The notes below the pieces were generated by a model. The model searched no databases and was not told the DNA's origin. It saw only the letters and a list, made by a program, of their open reading frames with translations. The translations under genes and the position numbers were made by a program. 64,000 nt of DNA from Winogradskyella thalassocola. GTDB lineage: Bacteria; Bacteroidota; Bacteroidia; Flavobacteriales; Flavobacteriaceae. Below, piece by piece: positions 27,759 to 37,753 of this stretch; the stretch's first letter is position 1; every line of letters starts with the position of its first letter. Location: positions 372,001 through 436,000 of the forward strand of contig NZ_FNCZ01000001.1 in assembly GCF_900099995.1 (NCBI RefSeq). Reading direction: 5' to 3'.

Positions 27759-30700
27759 TTAAAGTGATACTTCTACTAATCTTGAATGAATGTGAGCTGG
27801 TATATGAAATAAATTGGCCTCAGTTACTTTAGCAAAAGCCTCCAACGCTTCTTTATGATTCCCTAAACCTAATTGACCAAGACCTATTAGATAATTACAG
27901 TTAATTTTATTGATATCATTTAAGTCTTCTTCCCATATCAATAAATCTGGTAACGAAATTGCAAAGTAATCCAATTTCACATCATCATTCATATGTGTTT
28001 CTCCGTAATTCAAAAGATTATTAAAGCGGATATTAGCGTCATTGTCTCTTCCTAATTTTTGTAAGGCTAAACCTTGATAGAATATTTTATCTGGTTGCTG
28101 GTCGTTATAAAATATAGCAGGACTAGGATCACTTAAGCCTTTTGATGCATTATCAAAAAAACAATTCGCTTCATTATCGTTATCTAAACCATTATAAGCA
28201 CAACCCAACCAATAATCAATATCATTTTCAACGGTTCCAAGTAGTTTTCCTTCCCCTAGATTATGAGGATATTCTTTGGCCTCATTCAGTAACTCAATAG
28301 CACGACTATAATTTTTTAAATTAATTTCTTCTTTAGCTAATTCTACATGACATGTTATATATTGAAATGGTACCTTTCCTTCACCTCCTTCCCATGGATG
28401 GAATTGACGATTTTGGATTAGCTCTTTCGCTGTTTTAAATTCACCTTTTAAATTATACAAACTTATACGCTCTAAATATAAATCATCTCTAGAATTGGTC
28501 AACTCTAAGTGTTTTTCTAAAAGTTCTAGACGATCAGCGATCGATACATTATTTTTTTTATAGAATTGATCTAGCTCCATTAACAAACGTGCATCTGTAT
28601 TGTCTAGATCAAAGGCACGTTCTAAATGCTGCTTAGCTAACTCTTTTTGATTGGTTTTATTAAAATATAGCAACGCTAGATTACGATGAGTAATCGCAAA
28701 TGAATCATCTAATTTAACCGAAGTTTCCCAGCATTCTTGAGCTTCCGAGTATTGCCTAGATGCGTACCAGAAATTCCCTAAATAATAAAATGCCCTTGCA
28801 TCTGTTGGATTCGCTTCACAAGCTGATTGTAATGCTAAAACTTCCTCTATTTTATTTGGAAAACAATAATCTGCTGACATTGTTGAAGCTTTTTGATAGC
28901 TCTCTAATGCATTTGCATTATCTCCGTTTTGACTATAGTACCAACCCATAAAATAGTATACCATTGGGTAAACAGTTTCATTCTTTGCAGTATAAACTTT
29001 TAGTAATGAAATAGCATCTTCAAACTGGCCTGCCATAGCATAATCTAAAGAAAATTCAATATAATTATGAGCATAGCCTCTTAATAAGTTTTCAAACACT
29101 GCTAAATGATCTGGTTTGTTTGAAATCACAAAACGTTCATATAATACTCCAAAATTAAATTTATCGATTTCTAAAGACGCTTCAATTAAATTCTTAGCAT
29201 CTTCTATTCTTCCTAATTTTCTAAGAATAATAACCTTTAAATGTCTCGCTTTATGATTATGCCAATTCTTAATTAAAGCTTTATCGACAAGTTCCAAAGC
29301 TTTGTCTAAATCTCCTCTAAAACAATCAATTTGTGCTAGATTAAAATAACCAGCATCCTGCCATTGTGCATTCCAACATGCTTTAAAAAAACTGGCATAG
29401 GCCTCTTCCTTTTTTCCAAAGAAATTTAAAGCAACACCTCGATTAAAATAGGGTTCTCCATCATAAGGATTTGGGTTATGATTTGTTAGTGTGTCTATTG
29501 CCGTATCGAAATATGAAATAGCTTTTTCCAATTGCCCTTTTCTAAGATACAAAAGACCAATAGCATTATTATTGCGAACATCTCCTGGTGATCTTCGTAA
29601 TGCCTCCTCATAATAATCCATTGGATTAAAAGTTGCATGCCTATATTGCTCCAAATGCAGCCCTTGCAAGAACAGAGCATCTACAGTATCGATTTCACTT
29701 GGAGCTTTTGCAGCTTTTGCAGGTTCAGGAATTTCAATAGACAAATCTTTATCCGGTGTCCAGGACACTAAAAGATTACCCTCTTTATCTAGCACAGAAA
29801 TTATTAAGTCTTCAAATTTATATCCCTCAATAGAAATAGCTTTTTCAAAACCGTGTTCTGGAGAAAGTTGAACAATATCCTCAAATAAAATAACTTCCTT
29901 ATTCTTTAAAACAATTTTACTGTCCTTATATTCAGCAGTAACATGAACTTTTATTAATGCTTTACCATCAATAATTTCTAAATTTACCAGAGCTTCTTTT
30001 GTTGCATTCTTAACCATACCAACATTATAATATGGCATGAAATATTGCTTAAAACTTTTCTCTTCATAAGGGTGCATCCAAGTAAAATCTGGTTGATTAT
30101 CTGTATAAACACCACACATTAATTCTATGTATGGACCATCTTCGTCTGTTAAGTTTCTATCCCATGCTCTACCAAAATCCCCATTACCCCAAGTCCATTG
30201 TTTTTTTCCTGGTGATACATTATGATCAGCGATATGCAATAATCCTCCTTTAGTATCATTCTCATAACCTCCAACGAAATCGTATTTTGAGGTTATTGCC
30301 ATATAACTTGTTGGTACAGGAATATTCTTGTAATTAGAAATATCTGTTCCAGGAGAATAATCTACTTTATAATATTCTCCTTTCGCAATTGGAAATTCTG
30401 AAACATCGCGCTTACCATGATCAAAAACTGCATTTACATCTGGTGGAAATACAGATTGATAATGATCATTCACAGCCACAGCAGGATTCGCCCACCATAA
30501 AAATGTTTGCGGATGTGGAGTTCTATTGTATAATTGCGCTTTTATTTCTAAATAAGCTTTGTCTGGGTGCAATGTAAAGCCGGCCATACCTTTTGTACGG
30601 AACATACGCTCTAGCTCACTTACCCAAATCGTTTTACTTCCATCTTCATTGTCTTCTATATAGAAATCTGTTGGATCATAAGTACTTGGTCTATGGTGCT

Positions 30701-31061
30701 GTGGCCAGTTAAACTCAATACCACCAGAAATCCATGGACCAGTTAAACCAACTAATGCTGGTTTAATAACATGGTTATGATATACAAAATGACGCTCTCT
30801 AATTTTATCATAGGCCATTTGAATTCTACCGCCTAGAACAGGTAAAACCATTATTTTTATATAATCATTTTCAATAAAAATAGCATCCCATTCTTTATCT
30901 ACTTTGGTGTCACTAATTTTTTCTATTACTGGATTAGGATATACCGCGCCACTACTAGCTTGATATACACGTTTTTCTAAAAAAACTGGATATTTTTCTG
31001 GTGTTCCAACTTCATAGGTAGGTATGATTACCTTTTCTTTCCAAGCTTTTACAATTCTCAT
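27759..31061 (-). CDS. DUF5107 domain plus TPR-array protein
   Basis: The 1100-aa protein has no signal peptide, so it is likely cytoplasmic. The first 400 residues form a beta-rich domain of the DUF5107 type (VLGGRIQMAYDK, GGIEFNWPQHHRP, NGDFGRAWDR, FMPYY). The remaining 650 residues are TPR repeats (for example NNAIGLLYLRKGQLEKAISYFDTAI). DUF5107 shares features with mutarotase-like sugar-binding folds. Its constant company with exported glycosidases suggests cytoplasmic processing or sensing of imported oligosaccharide. The reaction is unknown. It sits between the GH2 and sulfatase genes in the operon. Confidence 0.8.
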   Translation of the reverse strand: MRIVKAWKEKVIIPTYEVGTPEKYPVFLEKRVYQASSGAVYPNPVIEKISDTKVDKEWDAIFIENDYIKIMVLPVLGGRIQMAYDKIRERHFVYHNHVIKPALVGLTGPWISGGIEFNWPQHHRPSTYDPTDFYIEDNEDGSKTIWVSELERMFRTKGMAGFTLHPDKAYLEIKAQLYNRTPHPQTFLWWANPAVAVNDHYQSVFPPDVNAVFDHGKRDVSEFPIAKGEYYKVDYSPGTDISNYKNIPVPTSYMAITSKYDFVGGYENDTKGGLLHIADHNVSPGKKQWTWGNGDFGRAWDRNLTDEDGPYIELMCGVYTDNQPDFTWMHPYEEKSFKQYFMPYYNVGMVKNATKEALVNLEIIDGKALIKVHVTAEYKDSKIVLKNKEVILFEDIVQLSPEHGFEKAISIEGYKFEDLIISVLDKEGNLLVSWTPDKDLSIEIPEPAKAAKAPSEIDTVDALFLQGLHLEQYRHATFNPMDYYEEALRRSPGDVRNNNAIGLLYLRKGQLEKAISYFDTAIDTLTNHNPNPYDGEPYFNRGVALNFFGKKEEAYASFFKACWNAQWQDAGYFNLAQIDCFRGDLDKALELVDKALIKNWHNHKARHLKVIILRKLGRIEDAKNLIEASLEIDKFNFGVLYERFVISNKPDHLAVFENLLRGYAHNYIEFSLDYAMAGQFEDAISLLKVYTAKNETVYPMVYYFMGWYYSQNGDNANALESYQKASTMSADYCFPNKIEEVLALQSACEANPTDARAFYYLGNFWYASRQYSEAQECWETSVKLDDSFAITHRNLALLYFNKTNQKELAKQHLERAFDLDNTDARLLMELDQFYKKNNVSIADRLELLEKHLELTNSRDDLYLERISLYNLKGEFKTAKELIQNRQFHPWEGGEGKVPFQYITCHVELAKEEINLKNYSRAIELLNEAKEYPHNLGEGKLLGTVENDIDYWLGCAYNGLDNDNEANCFFDNASKGLSDPSPAIFYNDQQPDKIFYQGLALQKLGRDNDANIRFNNLLNYGETHMNDDVKLDYFAISLPDLLIWEEDLNDINKINCNYLIGLGQLGLGNHKEALEAFAKVTEANLFHIPAHIHSRLVEVSL

Positions 31062-31097
31062 ATCTATAATACTTTTAATCTACGATATTGCAGATGG

Positions 31098-33941
31098 TTA
31101 TTTATAATTTAATAAGTCATTAATTTTATCAACTGGCACTTCTATTTGAGGGCTAAAATTTTCGCTAGCCATGTAAGTCTCTAAACTGTATAATAATTGT
31201 TTTGCTTCGAGTCGATTATCTAAATTTGTATGCAAATCAATTCCAGACATTATAAGTTTTCCTTTACCAACTTTAGCTTCAAAAATTAAGGCTGTTTTTC
31301 GGTTTTTAAACCAGTCATCAATAACCCTAATAATTGGATTTAAATCTTCCGGAAAATCATCTAGAATAACAGCATTTGAGTTACTCATAGCATCCCACCA
31401 TTGCCAATTAGAATGATATTCTGTAGGGAAATTTGAAAGTGCTGAATGTTCAGGATCACATAAAATACCTAACGTATGTGGCTTTTGTTCTTTTGTCCAA
31501 GAGGTATTCCAGAAAATACTAGAAAATCCTACTGCGATATCCCCTCCTTTTTCGGCAGCTATATCACCTTTCGCTACATTTAAGAGTACATTTCCACCCT
31601 CAATGAGATATTTAATTGTAGCATCATCAAACTTACTCACAACTCTTATGTTCTTACCATTTGAAGTAGGCTTTAATTCGGATGGATACACCCAAACATC
31701 CCAGCTGTTTTTAAATTCTTCTACTGAAATAGTGATAGTTAGTTTTTGCGCCTTATCAATATTAATAAGTGGCAATACTATTTTGCCTAAAACAAAACCA
31801 TTCCCTATTGGAATATTTCGTTTATCAAAAGCCCCTTCAGCAATTGTTGACCAAGCATTAGTTATCTTCCACTGAGCTGTAACACCCTCAAGACTTTTGC
31901 TTCCAAAATGCGCAACCTCCGCATTGACCTTTAACGTATCTCCGTTTTTGAACACCCTTTTGCCTAAACGAGCTAATGGCACAGTTTGATTAGAAAATGC
32001 CCGGAATTCTTGAGGTGAAACATAACCCTTCTCATCCCAAAACGCATCCAAAACACCAACAAGCGCAGTACCTTGACCAGTAAAATCGTGTAGATCTAAT
32101 AATTGAAACCCAGCCATATCTTTTGTTCTCAAAGCAGCTTCTATGTCAGCTTTATAACATAGCGTTTGTAACTTCCCCGAAGCCAATAGAAAACTATCAG
32201 CCAGCTTCTCCATATTATTTTCCTGCAATGTTGCTTTAAAAATCTCAAAATTCTTAGGCTTCAAAACACCTGTATATTTAGACATTTCCTTAAAATTAGG
32301 ATATACACACCATTGGCCTATTTCATGACTTACGTAAGGCATAGGTGTCTTATTTATAAGTTCACTATAATCAAATTCTGTTTGTGGTGATTTCGTATTT
32401 ATAATGCTATTAAGGTTTTGATTCCATCCTTGTATCCGAGGTTTACTATTATTGTAAAAATCGAGATTATCAATAAGTGGCCAACCTGCCGCACCTGTAT
32501 AAACTCTTCTGTTATCTACAGCTTTAAAATGAGCCACAAAGTCTTTTAAATAAGCCTTATGATTTTTGCCACTAGGCTCGTTACCATAAGCCATCATCAC
32601 GAAAGAAGGATGATTTCCGTAAGCATCAATAATGTCTTGTGCTTCTTTATATAACCAACGATCAATTGGCTTTCCATCTCCAATTGTTGTCCATGCTGAA
32701 GCTTCAACTTGTAAATACACGCCTGCCTTATCTGCAGCTATAAATGCGGCTTCGGGTGGACACCACGAATGAAAACGCATATGATTTAATCCATGATTCT
32801 TTATAATTTTAAATATTCGATCCCAAGAATCGACATCTGTCGGAGGGTATCCGGTTAGAGGAAAAATGGCGCATTCTAACGTACCTCTTAAAAAAACTTG
32901 TCTATTGTTTATAGTAAATATGGTGCCGTCTGCTTTAAAATTGCGCATTCCAAAATCTATAAGTTTTGTATCTACCCCAGCGACGGACTCTAATGTTAGA
33001 TTCATTTCATAAACATTAGGATTAAACTCATCCCAAAGCAGTAGGTCATCGCCAATATTGTAATTGAAAGTAATTTCCTGATTTTTATGAATTTGAATCG
33101 TTTCTATTTGTTGTAGTAAATCCCTACTATTACCATTTTTTAAATTAGCCTGAAGTGTTAATTGTCCTTGATGCTCTTTATTAGATGCATTTTTAATTTC
33201 GACAACAACTTTTACGGAATTATCATCTATATTAGGATACAATTTTACATTTCCAAACGAAATTTTTGGCTTAGCTATCAGTTTTACATCCCCAACAACA
33301 CCGTTCCAGTTAGTTTGCGTGTTATCTGAAATGCTATGTGCATCTAAACCTACATCGATATCCTTTATTCTATTATCTACCCGCAAGGTTAATAAGTGTT
33401 TACCTTCAGAGAGATTTGTATTAATAACATAATGATGTGCAGTAGCTAAACTATTTTTCTTACCTATGAGTTTTCCATCTATCCAGATTGTGGATTCCCA
33501 ATGTGCACGCTCTAAATAAAGACTTAGTTCTTTATCTCCCCATGATTTCGGAATTTCTATAGTTTTTTGATACCAAGCCGCTCCAACATAATGCTTATTT
33601 GGAGTTAACCAGAAAGGTACTTTTACATTATCTTTCTCCCTATATTTCTTCATTTTAGGGTCTTTGTACCATAAACTATCATTCCACATATTTCCAGTCC
33701 AATTAGTACTGACAGAAATATCATTTCCCTTACCGTTTTCAGCCATAGAACCAGGCAACATAATCGTTTCCTGAAGTTTATTATTAAACCACTTTTCATC
33801 TTCACCTAGATCTAACGAATCTATTTTAAAACTCCAATGACCAGAAAGGTCTATGCTTTGCTTCAATTCATTTCTACACGATAATAGCGTAAGAATGACT
33901 GAACACATAAAAAGTAGCTTTATATGATTATGAATTTTCAT
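31098..33941 (-). CDS. GH2-family glycoside hydrolase, lipoprotein (copy 2)
   Basis: The 947-aa protein has a lipoprotein signal (LTLLSC, Cys22). GH2 domains in order are a jelly-roll with YVGAAWYQKTIEIP, an Ig-like domain, then a TIM barrel with LRGTLECAIFPLTGYPP, acid/base Glu455 (YGNEPSG) and nucleophile Glu540 (SHEIGQ). A C-terminal part of about 400 residues contains GQGTALVGVLDAFWDEKG, shared with copy 1. A stretch of about 25 residues near 86-110 is absent from copy 1. Periplasmic beta-glycosidase; sugar specificity not determined. Confidence 0.88.
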   Translation of the reverse strand: MKIHNHIKLLFMCSVILTLLSCRNELKQSIDLSGHWSFKIDSLDLGEDEKWFNNKLQETIMLPGSMAENGKGNDISVSTNWTGNMWNDSLWYKDPKMKKYREKDNVKVPFWLTPNKHYVGAAWYQKTIEIPKSWGDKELSLYLERAHWESTIWIDGKLIGKKNSLATAHHYVINTNLSEGKHLLTLRVDNRIKDIDVGLDAHSISDNTQTNWNGVVGDVKLIAKPKISFGNVKLYPNIDDNSVKVVVEIKNASNKEHQGQLTLQANLKNGNSRDLLQQIETIQIHKNQEITFNYNIGDDLLLWDEFNPNVYEMNLTLESVAGVDTKLIDFGMRNFKADGTIFTINNRQVFLRGTLECAIFPLTGYPPTDVDSWDRIFKIIKNHGLNHMRFHSWCPPEAAFIAADKAGVYLQVEASAWTTIGDGKPIDRWLYKEAQDIIDAYGNHPSFVMMAYGNEPSGKNHKAYLKDFVAHFKAVDNRRVYTGAAGWPLIDNLDFYNNSKPRIQGWNQNLNSIINTKSPQTEFDYSELINKTPMPYVSHEIGQWCVYPNFKEMSKYTGVLKPKNFEIFKATLQENNMEKLADSFLLASGKLQTLCYKADIEAALRTKDMAGFQLLDLHDFTGQGTALVGVLDAFWDEKGYVSPQEFRAFSNQTVPLARLGKRVFKNGDTLKVNAEVAHFGSKSLEGVTAQWKITNAWSTIAEGAFDKRNIPIGNGFVLGKIVLPLINIDKAQKLTITISVEEFKNSWDVWVYPSELKPTSNGKNIRVVSKFDDATIKYLIEGGNVLLNVAKGDIAAEKGGDIAVGFSSIFWNTSWTKEQKPHTLGILCDPEHSALSNFPTEYHSNWQWWDAMSNSNAVILDDFPEDLNPIIRVIDDWFKNRKTALIFEAKVGKGKLIMSGIDLHTNLDNRLEAKQLLYSLETYMASENFSPQIEVPVDKINDLLNYK

Positions 33942-33955
33942 TAAAAATTTAAAAT

Positions 33956-34690
33956 TTAATCTTTAGAGGGTGAAATAAAATATTCAGAAATAGCATCTGC
34001 AACGAATTGATGACCTTTCTGATTGATATGATTATTTTGAGACATATAACCTTGCAAAGGCTGAGTCTCTGAAAGTTTTCTGAACAGAGCATAGCTATCT
34101 ACCAATCCAACATTATATGTCTTAGCGAGTGATCTTATTTGTTCACTGTGTTTTGCCAAATCAGAATCATCGGATGAAATATCTTCTTTTAGATCTGGTG
34201 TTGGTGTTAATAAAATAACTTTGGTTCCGTGTTCTAAAGCCTCTTCTATCATTTGAGACCAAGCTACTTTTGCTCTTTCTAAGCCAATACCTCTATCATT
34301 TAATCCATAGTCAATAAATAACACATCGGGCTTATAAATAAGAACTTCATCCGTAAAACGCTTAGCTCCTTGTTCCGACTGCTCACCACCAATTGATGTT
34401 GTAATTGTATTTACAACTGAATATGGATAGTAATCATTCACTTCTTTAAGCGTACGATAAGGGTAGGAACTTAAGCGATCTACAACACCTCGGGTTGTAT
34501 AACCAGTAGGCACAGAATGTCCATGAAAAACTAAATTTATTGTGGTGTTTTTTGGCCATTTAACCTTCAATTCTTTCTTTAAACTATCCAAATATTGACT
34601 TGAAGCATTGCTATCTTGGGCTGCTAACAAATTCAAACCAAACTGAAGACTAAGAACTAATAAAATATATTTTATAAAATTATTTTTCAT
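33956..34690 (-). CDS. SGNH/GDSL hydrolase (putative carbohydrate esterase)
   Basis: The 244-aa protein has a signal peptide (ends NLLAAQ). Block I is HGHSVPTGY with nucleophile Ser59, block II contains a Gly (IGGEQS), block III is YGLNDRG (Asn) and block V is NNHINQKGH with the late catalytic His. This is the SGNH layout seen in acetyl-xylan-type esterases. It probably removes O-acyl groups from the polysaccharide. The acyl group is not inferable. It lies 4 bp downstream of the sugar-porter gene. Confidence 0.8.
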   Translation of the reverse strand: MKNNFIKYILLVLSLQFGLNLLAAQDSNASSQYLDSLKKELKVKWPKNTTINLVFHGHSVPTGYTTRGVVDRLSSYPYRTLKEVNDYYPYSVVNTITTSIGGEQSEQGAKRFTDEVLIYKPDVLFIDYGLNDRGIGLERAKVAWSQMIEEALEHGTKVILLTPTPDLKEDISSDDSDLAKHSEQIRSLAKTYNVGLVDSYALFRKLSETQPLQGYMSQNNHINQKGHQFVADAISEYFISPSKD

Positions 34691-34694
34691 AATA

Positions 34695-36101
34695 CTATTT
34701 CTTAGATTCCGTTAATTCAAATTCAATCTCCTCCAAGCTTTTTCCTTTCGTTTCTGGAAGTCTATTTTTTATAAACAGAAATCCTGCGATACAGATAAAA
34801 CTATAAACCCAAAATGTACCGGAAGCACCTAAAGCATCATTTAAAATTGGAAATGTAAATGTTAAAATAAAGGAAGCTATCCATAGTGAAAACGTCGCAA
34901 TAGACATCGCAACACCTCTTAATCTATTTGGAAAAATTTCAGATAAAACCACCCATGTTATTGGCGCTAATGACATAGAGTATATAGCGATTGCTATAAT
35001 TACAAGTAACAATACTGGCCAACCGGTAAACTGCATGTAGTAAGCACCACCAAGAATTGCATAAACCACACCTAAACCAATTGATCCAAACAACATTAAT
35101 TTTCTTCGTCCCCAACTATCTACTGTACGCATCGCTACAATTGTAAAAATTAGGTTGACACTTCCAGTAATTACAATATTGAATAACATATCACCAACAC
35201 TATAACCCGCTGCCGTAAAAATCTCTTCGGCATAATTGAAGATAATATTAATACCACACCATTGTTGAAAAATGGCTAGTACAACGCCAATAATTAGAAT
35301 AGGTTTTACTTTAGGACTTTTAAAGTCTGAGTACTTAATTTTAGCTGTCCCTCCTGCCTCTAAGGTTTGTCTTATATTCTTTAACTCTTCCTCAGCATAA
35401 GCATTTCCTCCAATTTTAGATAATACTTTTTTCGCAGCATTATCGTCTTTTATTTTCATTAAGAATCTTGGACTCTTAGGCACCATAAACATGAGAGCGA
35501 AAAATAAAATCGCAGGAATCAATTCTGCCCAAAACATCCATCTCCAACCAATTTGGCCATTCCAAGAACTTATAATCATTTCTGGTGAGCTATTATCTGG
35601 AATAGCCTCAGCTATAAAGTAATTTGCGATTTGTGCTAATAAAATACCTATAACCAACGTCAGTTGGTTAATTGCAACAAACTGCCCCCTATATTTAGCA
35701 GGTGCTATTTCTGCTATATACATAGGCGATAATGTTGAAGCTAAACCAATACCTAAACCTCCTATAACACGATAAATAATAAATGGAGTAAACTCATCAG
35801 CATAACCAGTGCCAAAAGCAGAAATAGTGAATAGTGCTGCAGCTAAGATTAAAGGCAACTTACGCCCAAGACGATCTGCCACAAAACCAGATATTACAGC
35901 ACCAAAAATACAACCAATAAGAGCACTACTCATAGCCCAACCTTGTAAGGTAGGCATATCATTAATATTAAAGTACAACTCATAAAACGGCTTTGCCCCT
36001 CCAATTACCACCCAGTCGTAACCGAATAAAAAGCCACCCATAGCAGATACTAAGGCAAGGAAAAGTAAGTACGTAAAATTATATTGGGTTTTGTTTTCCA
36101 T
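34695..36101 (-). CDS. sugar-porter-family MFS transporter
   Basis: The 468-aa protein has 12 predicted membrane helices. SP-family signatures are ADRLGRK after TM2, RVIGGLGIGLASTLSPMYIAE near residue 110, and PETKGKSLEEIE at the C-terminus. It belongs to the XylE/GLUT-like proton symporters. In this operon it would carry the released monosaccharide, probably galactose or arabinose, across the inner membrane. The sugar is inferred from the Leloir genes in the same island. Confidence 0.9.
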   Translation of the reverse strand: MENKTQYNFTYLLFLALVSAMGGFLFGYDWVVIGGAKPFYELYFNINDMPTLQGWAMSSALIGCIFGAVISGFVADRLGRKLPLILAAALFTISAFGTGYADEFTPFIIYRVIGGLGIGLASTLSPMYIAEIAPAKYRGQFVAINQLTLVIGILLAQIANYFIAEAIPDNSSPEMIISSWNGQIGWRWMFWAELIPAILFFALMFMVPKSPRFLMKIKDDNAAKKVLSKIGGNAYAEEELKNIRQTLEAGGTAKIKYSDFKSPKVKPILIIGVVLAIFQQWCGINIIFNYAEEIFTAAGYSVGDMLFNIVITGSVNLIFTIVAMRTVDSWGRRKLMLFGSIGLGVVYAILGGAYYMQFTGWPVLLLVIIAIAIYSMSLAPITWVVLSEIFPNRLRGVAMSIATFSLWIASFILTFTFPILNDALGASGTFWVYSFICIAGFLFIKNRLPETKGKSLEEIEFELTESKK

Positions 36102-36138
36102 GTTGTAATTTGGTTAATTTTAATCTTGTCTCTAAATT

Positions 36139-37752
36139 TTAGTCTTTAGTCAAACTACTATCATACCAGTTGTTCTTTGGATCAAAATCTTTACTCAAAA
36201 ATTCCTTTCGCTGATCCTCTAATCGTTTCATCATATTAGATTTACGATTTTCATATTGCTTTTTTGCTTTATTATCATCGTATGTTGAATTCTGCTCAGG
36301 AAATTTCGCATCTACGTTCTCTAAAAATTCAAATAGCTCATCAACTAATTTCTTTGTAACTTCTTCGTTTTCTTCAGATAAGTTTTTTGTTTCACCAAGA
36401 TCAGTTTCTAAATTATATAATTCGTTACGACTGTCTTCCCAATAATGTATTAGTTTCCAGTTTTCTTTTCTAATAATACTAACAGGTTCACCTCCTTGAT
36501 TGCCATAGTGAGGATAATGCCAATACAAACTTCTTTTATTTAATGATTCACCTTTTAATAAAGGCACTAAACTAACACCATCAATAATTTGATCCTGAGG
36601 CTTACTTACACCTGTCAACTCCAGTAAAGTGGGGTAAAAATCAATACCAGAAACAGGATAATCAACGACATTTGGCGCATCCTTAATCATTGGGGCTTTT
36701 ATTAAGTATGGTTCTCTTATTCCACCTTCCCATTGATAACCTTTCCCGCCTCTTAATGGATAATTCGTTGTTGAAAATGCATCACCACTTGCCACGCCTC
36801 CATTGTCCGAAGTAAACACAATAATTGTATTCTTATCTAATCCTAATTCCTTTAATTTTTCTAAAACAACTCCAATGGCATCATCCATAGATTCTATCAA
36901 TCCTGCATAAATTGGATTATCTTGAACAGTTCTAATTGGTAAGTTACGTTCCATAACAAAACCAGAATCCGGAATTCCTTGTGCCTCAGCCTTATCTCTA
37001 TATTTATTCCATTTAACCTCTGTCGTTTCAATAGGACCATGAACAGCATAAAATGATAGTAATGCAAAAAATGGTTGATCTTTATTCTCTGTTATAAAGT
37101 CGGCCGTTTCAAGCGCTAATCTTTTAGTTAAATTTTCTCCTTCGTATTTATAATCTAATTTTGGATTTCTCCAAGGAGCATAATACCCTCCCTTAGGACC
37201 ACCAACTTCCCAACCACCAATATTGATATCAAAACCATTGTTTTCAGGAGCATATGGTTCATCACCAACATGCCATTTTCCTGCAAAAAACGTTTTATAA
37301 CCACCTTCTTTTAACGCCTCTGCTATTGTAACACGTTCTTCTGGAATATAATGAGAATACTCTGGTGGCATTATTTTAGAATTATAATGTTCTGCCCAAT
37401 CCTCACCTGAAGCTGCACCAATCCAATCTGTAACACCATGACGAGGTGTATATTGACCTGTTAGTATACTTGCTCTAGAAGGACTGCATACTTGTGCTGC
37501 CGCATAACCTTGAGAAAACTCTACTCCCTCACTTGCTAAAGCATCAATATTAGGTGTCTCATAATATTTGCTACCTGTAAAACTTAAATCATGCGCACCT
37601 AAATCGTCTGCTAGAATAAAGACAATATTTGGTCTTTTAGCTTTGGCTTCTTCACCAGTATTCGTTGCTTTGTCTTTACAGCCAAATAAAAAGGCTGTAA
37701 AACAAAGACAACTGACTAATCTAAACAATGTATTTTGACTTAATTTCATCAT
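36139..37752 (-). CDS. type I sulfatase, lipoprotein
   Basis: The 537-aa protein has a lipoprotein signal (TAFLFGC, Cys25). ILADDLGAHD is metal block 1, C-S-P-S-R at Cys89 is the formylglycine site, and KWHVGD and TSDNGG are further sulfatase blocks. A charged C-terminal tail (KKQYENRKSNMMKRLEDQRK) extends the protein. It is the first sulfatase transcribed in the operon, 36 bp before the transporter gene. Confidence 0.9.
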   Translation of the reverse strand: MMKLSQNTLFRLVSCLCFTAFLFGCKDKATNTGEEAKAKRPNIVFILADDLGAHDLSFTGSKYYETPNIDALASEGVEFSQGYAAAQVCSPSRASILTGQYTPRHGVTDWIGAASGEDWAEHYNSKIMPPEYSHYIPEERVTIAEALKEGGYKTFFAGKWHVGDEPYAPENNGFDINIGGWEVGGPKGGYYAPWRNPKLDYKYEGENLTKRLALETADFITENKDQPFFALLSFYAVHGPIETTEVKWNKYRDKAEAQGIPDSGFVMERNLPIRTVQDNPIYAGLIESMDDAIGVVLEKLKELGLDKNTIIVFTSDNGGVASGDAFSTTNYPLRGGKGYQWEGGIREPYLIKAPMIKDAPNVVDYPVSGIDFYPTLLELTGVSKPQDQIIDGVSLVPLLKGESLNKRSLYWHYPHYGNQGGEPVSIIRKENWKLIHYWEDSRNELYNLETDLGETKNLSEENEEVTKKLVDELFEFLENVDAKFPEQNSTYDDNKAKKQYENRKSNMMKRLEDQRKEFLSKDFDPKNNWYDSSLTKD

Positions 37753-37753
37753 T

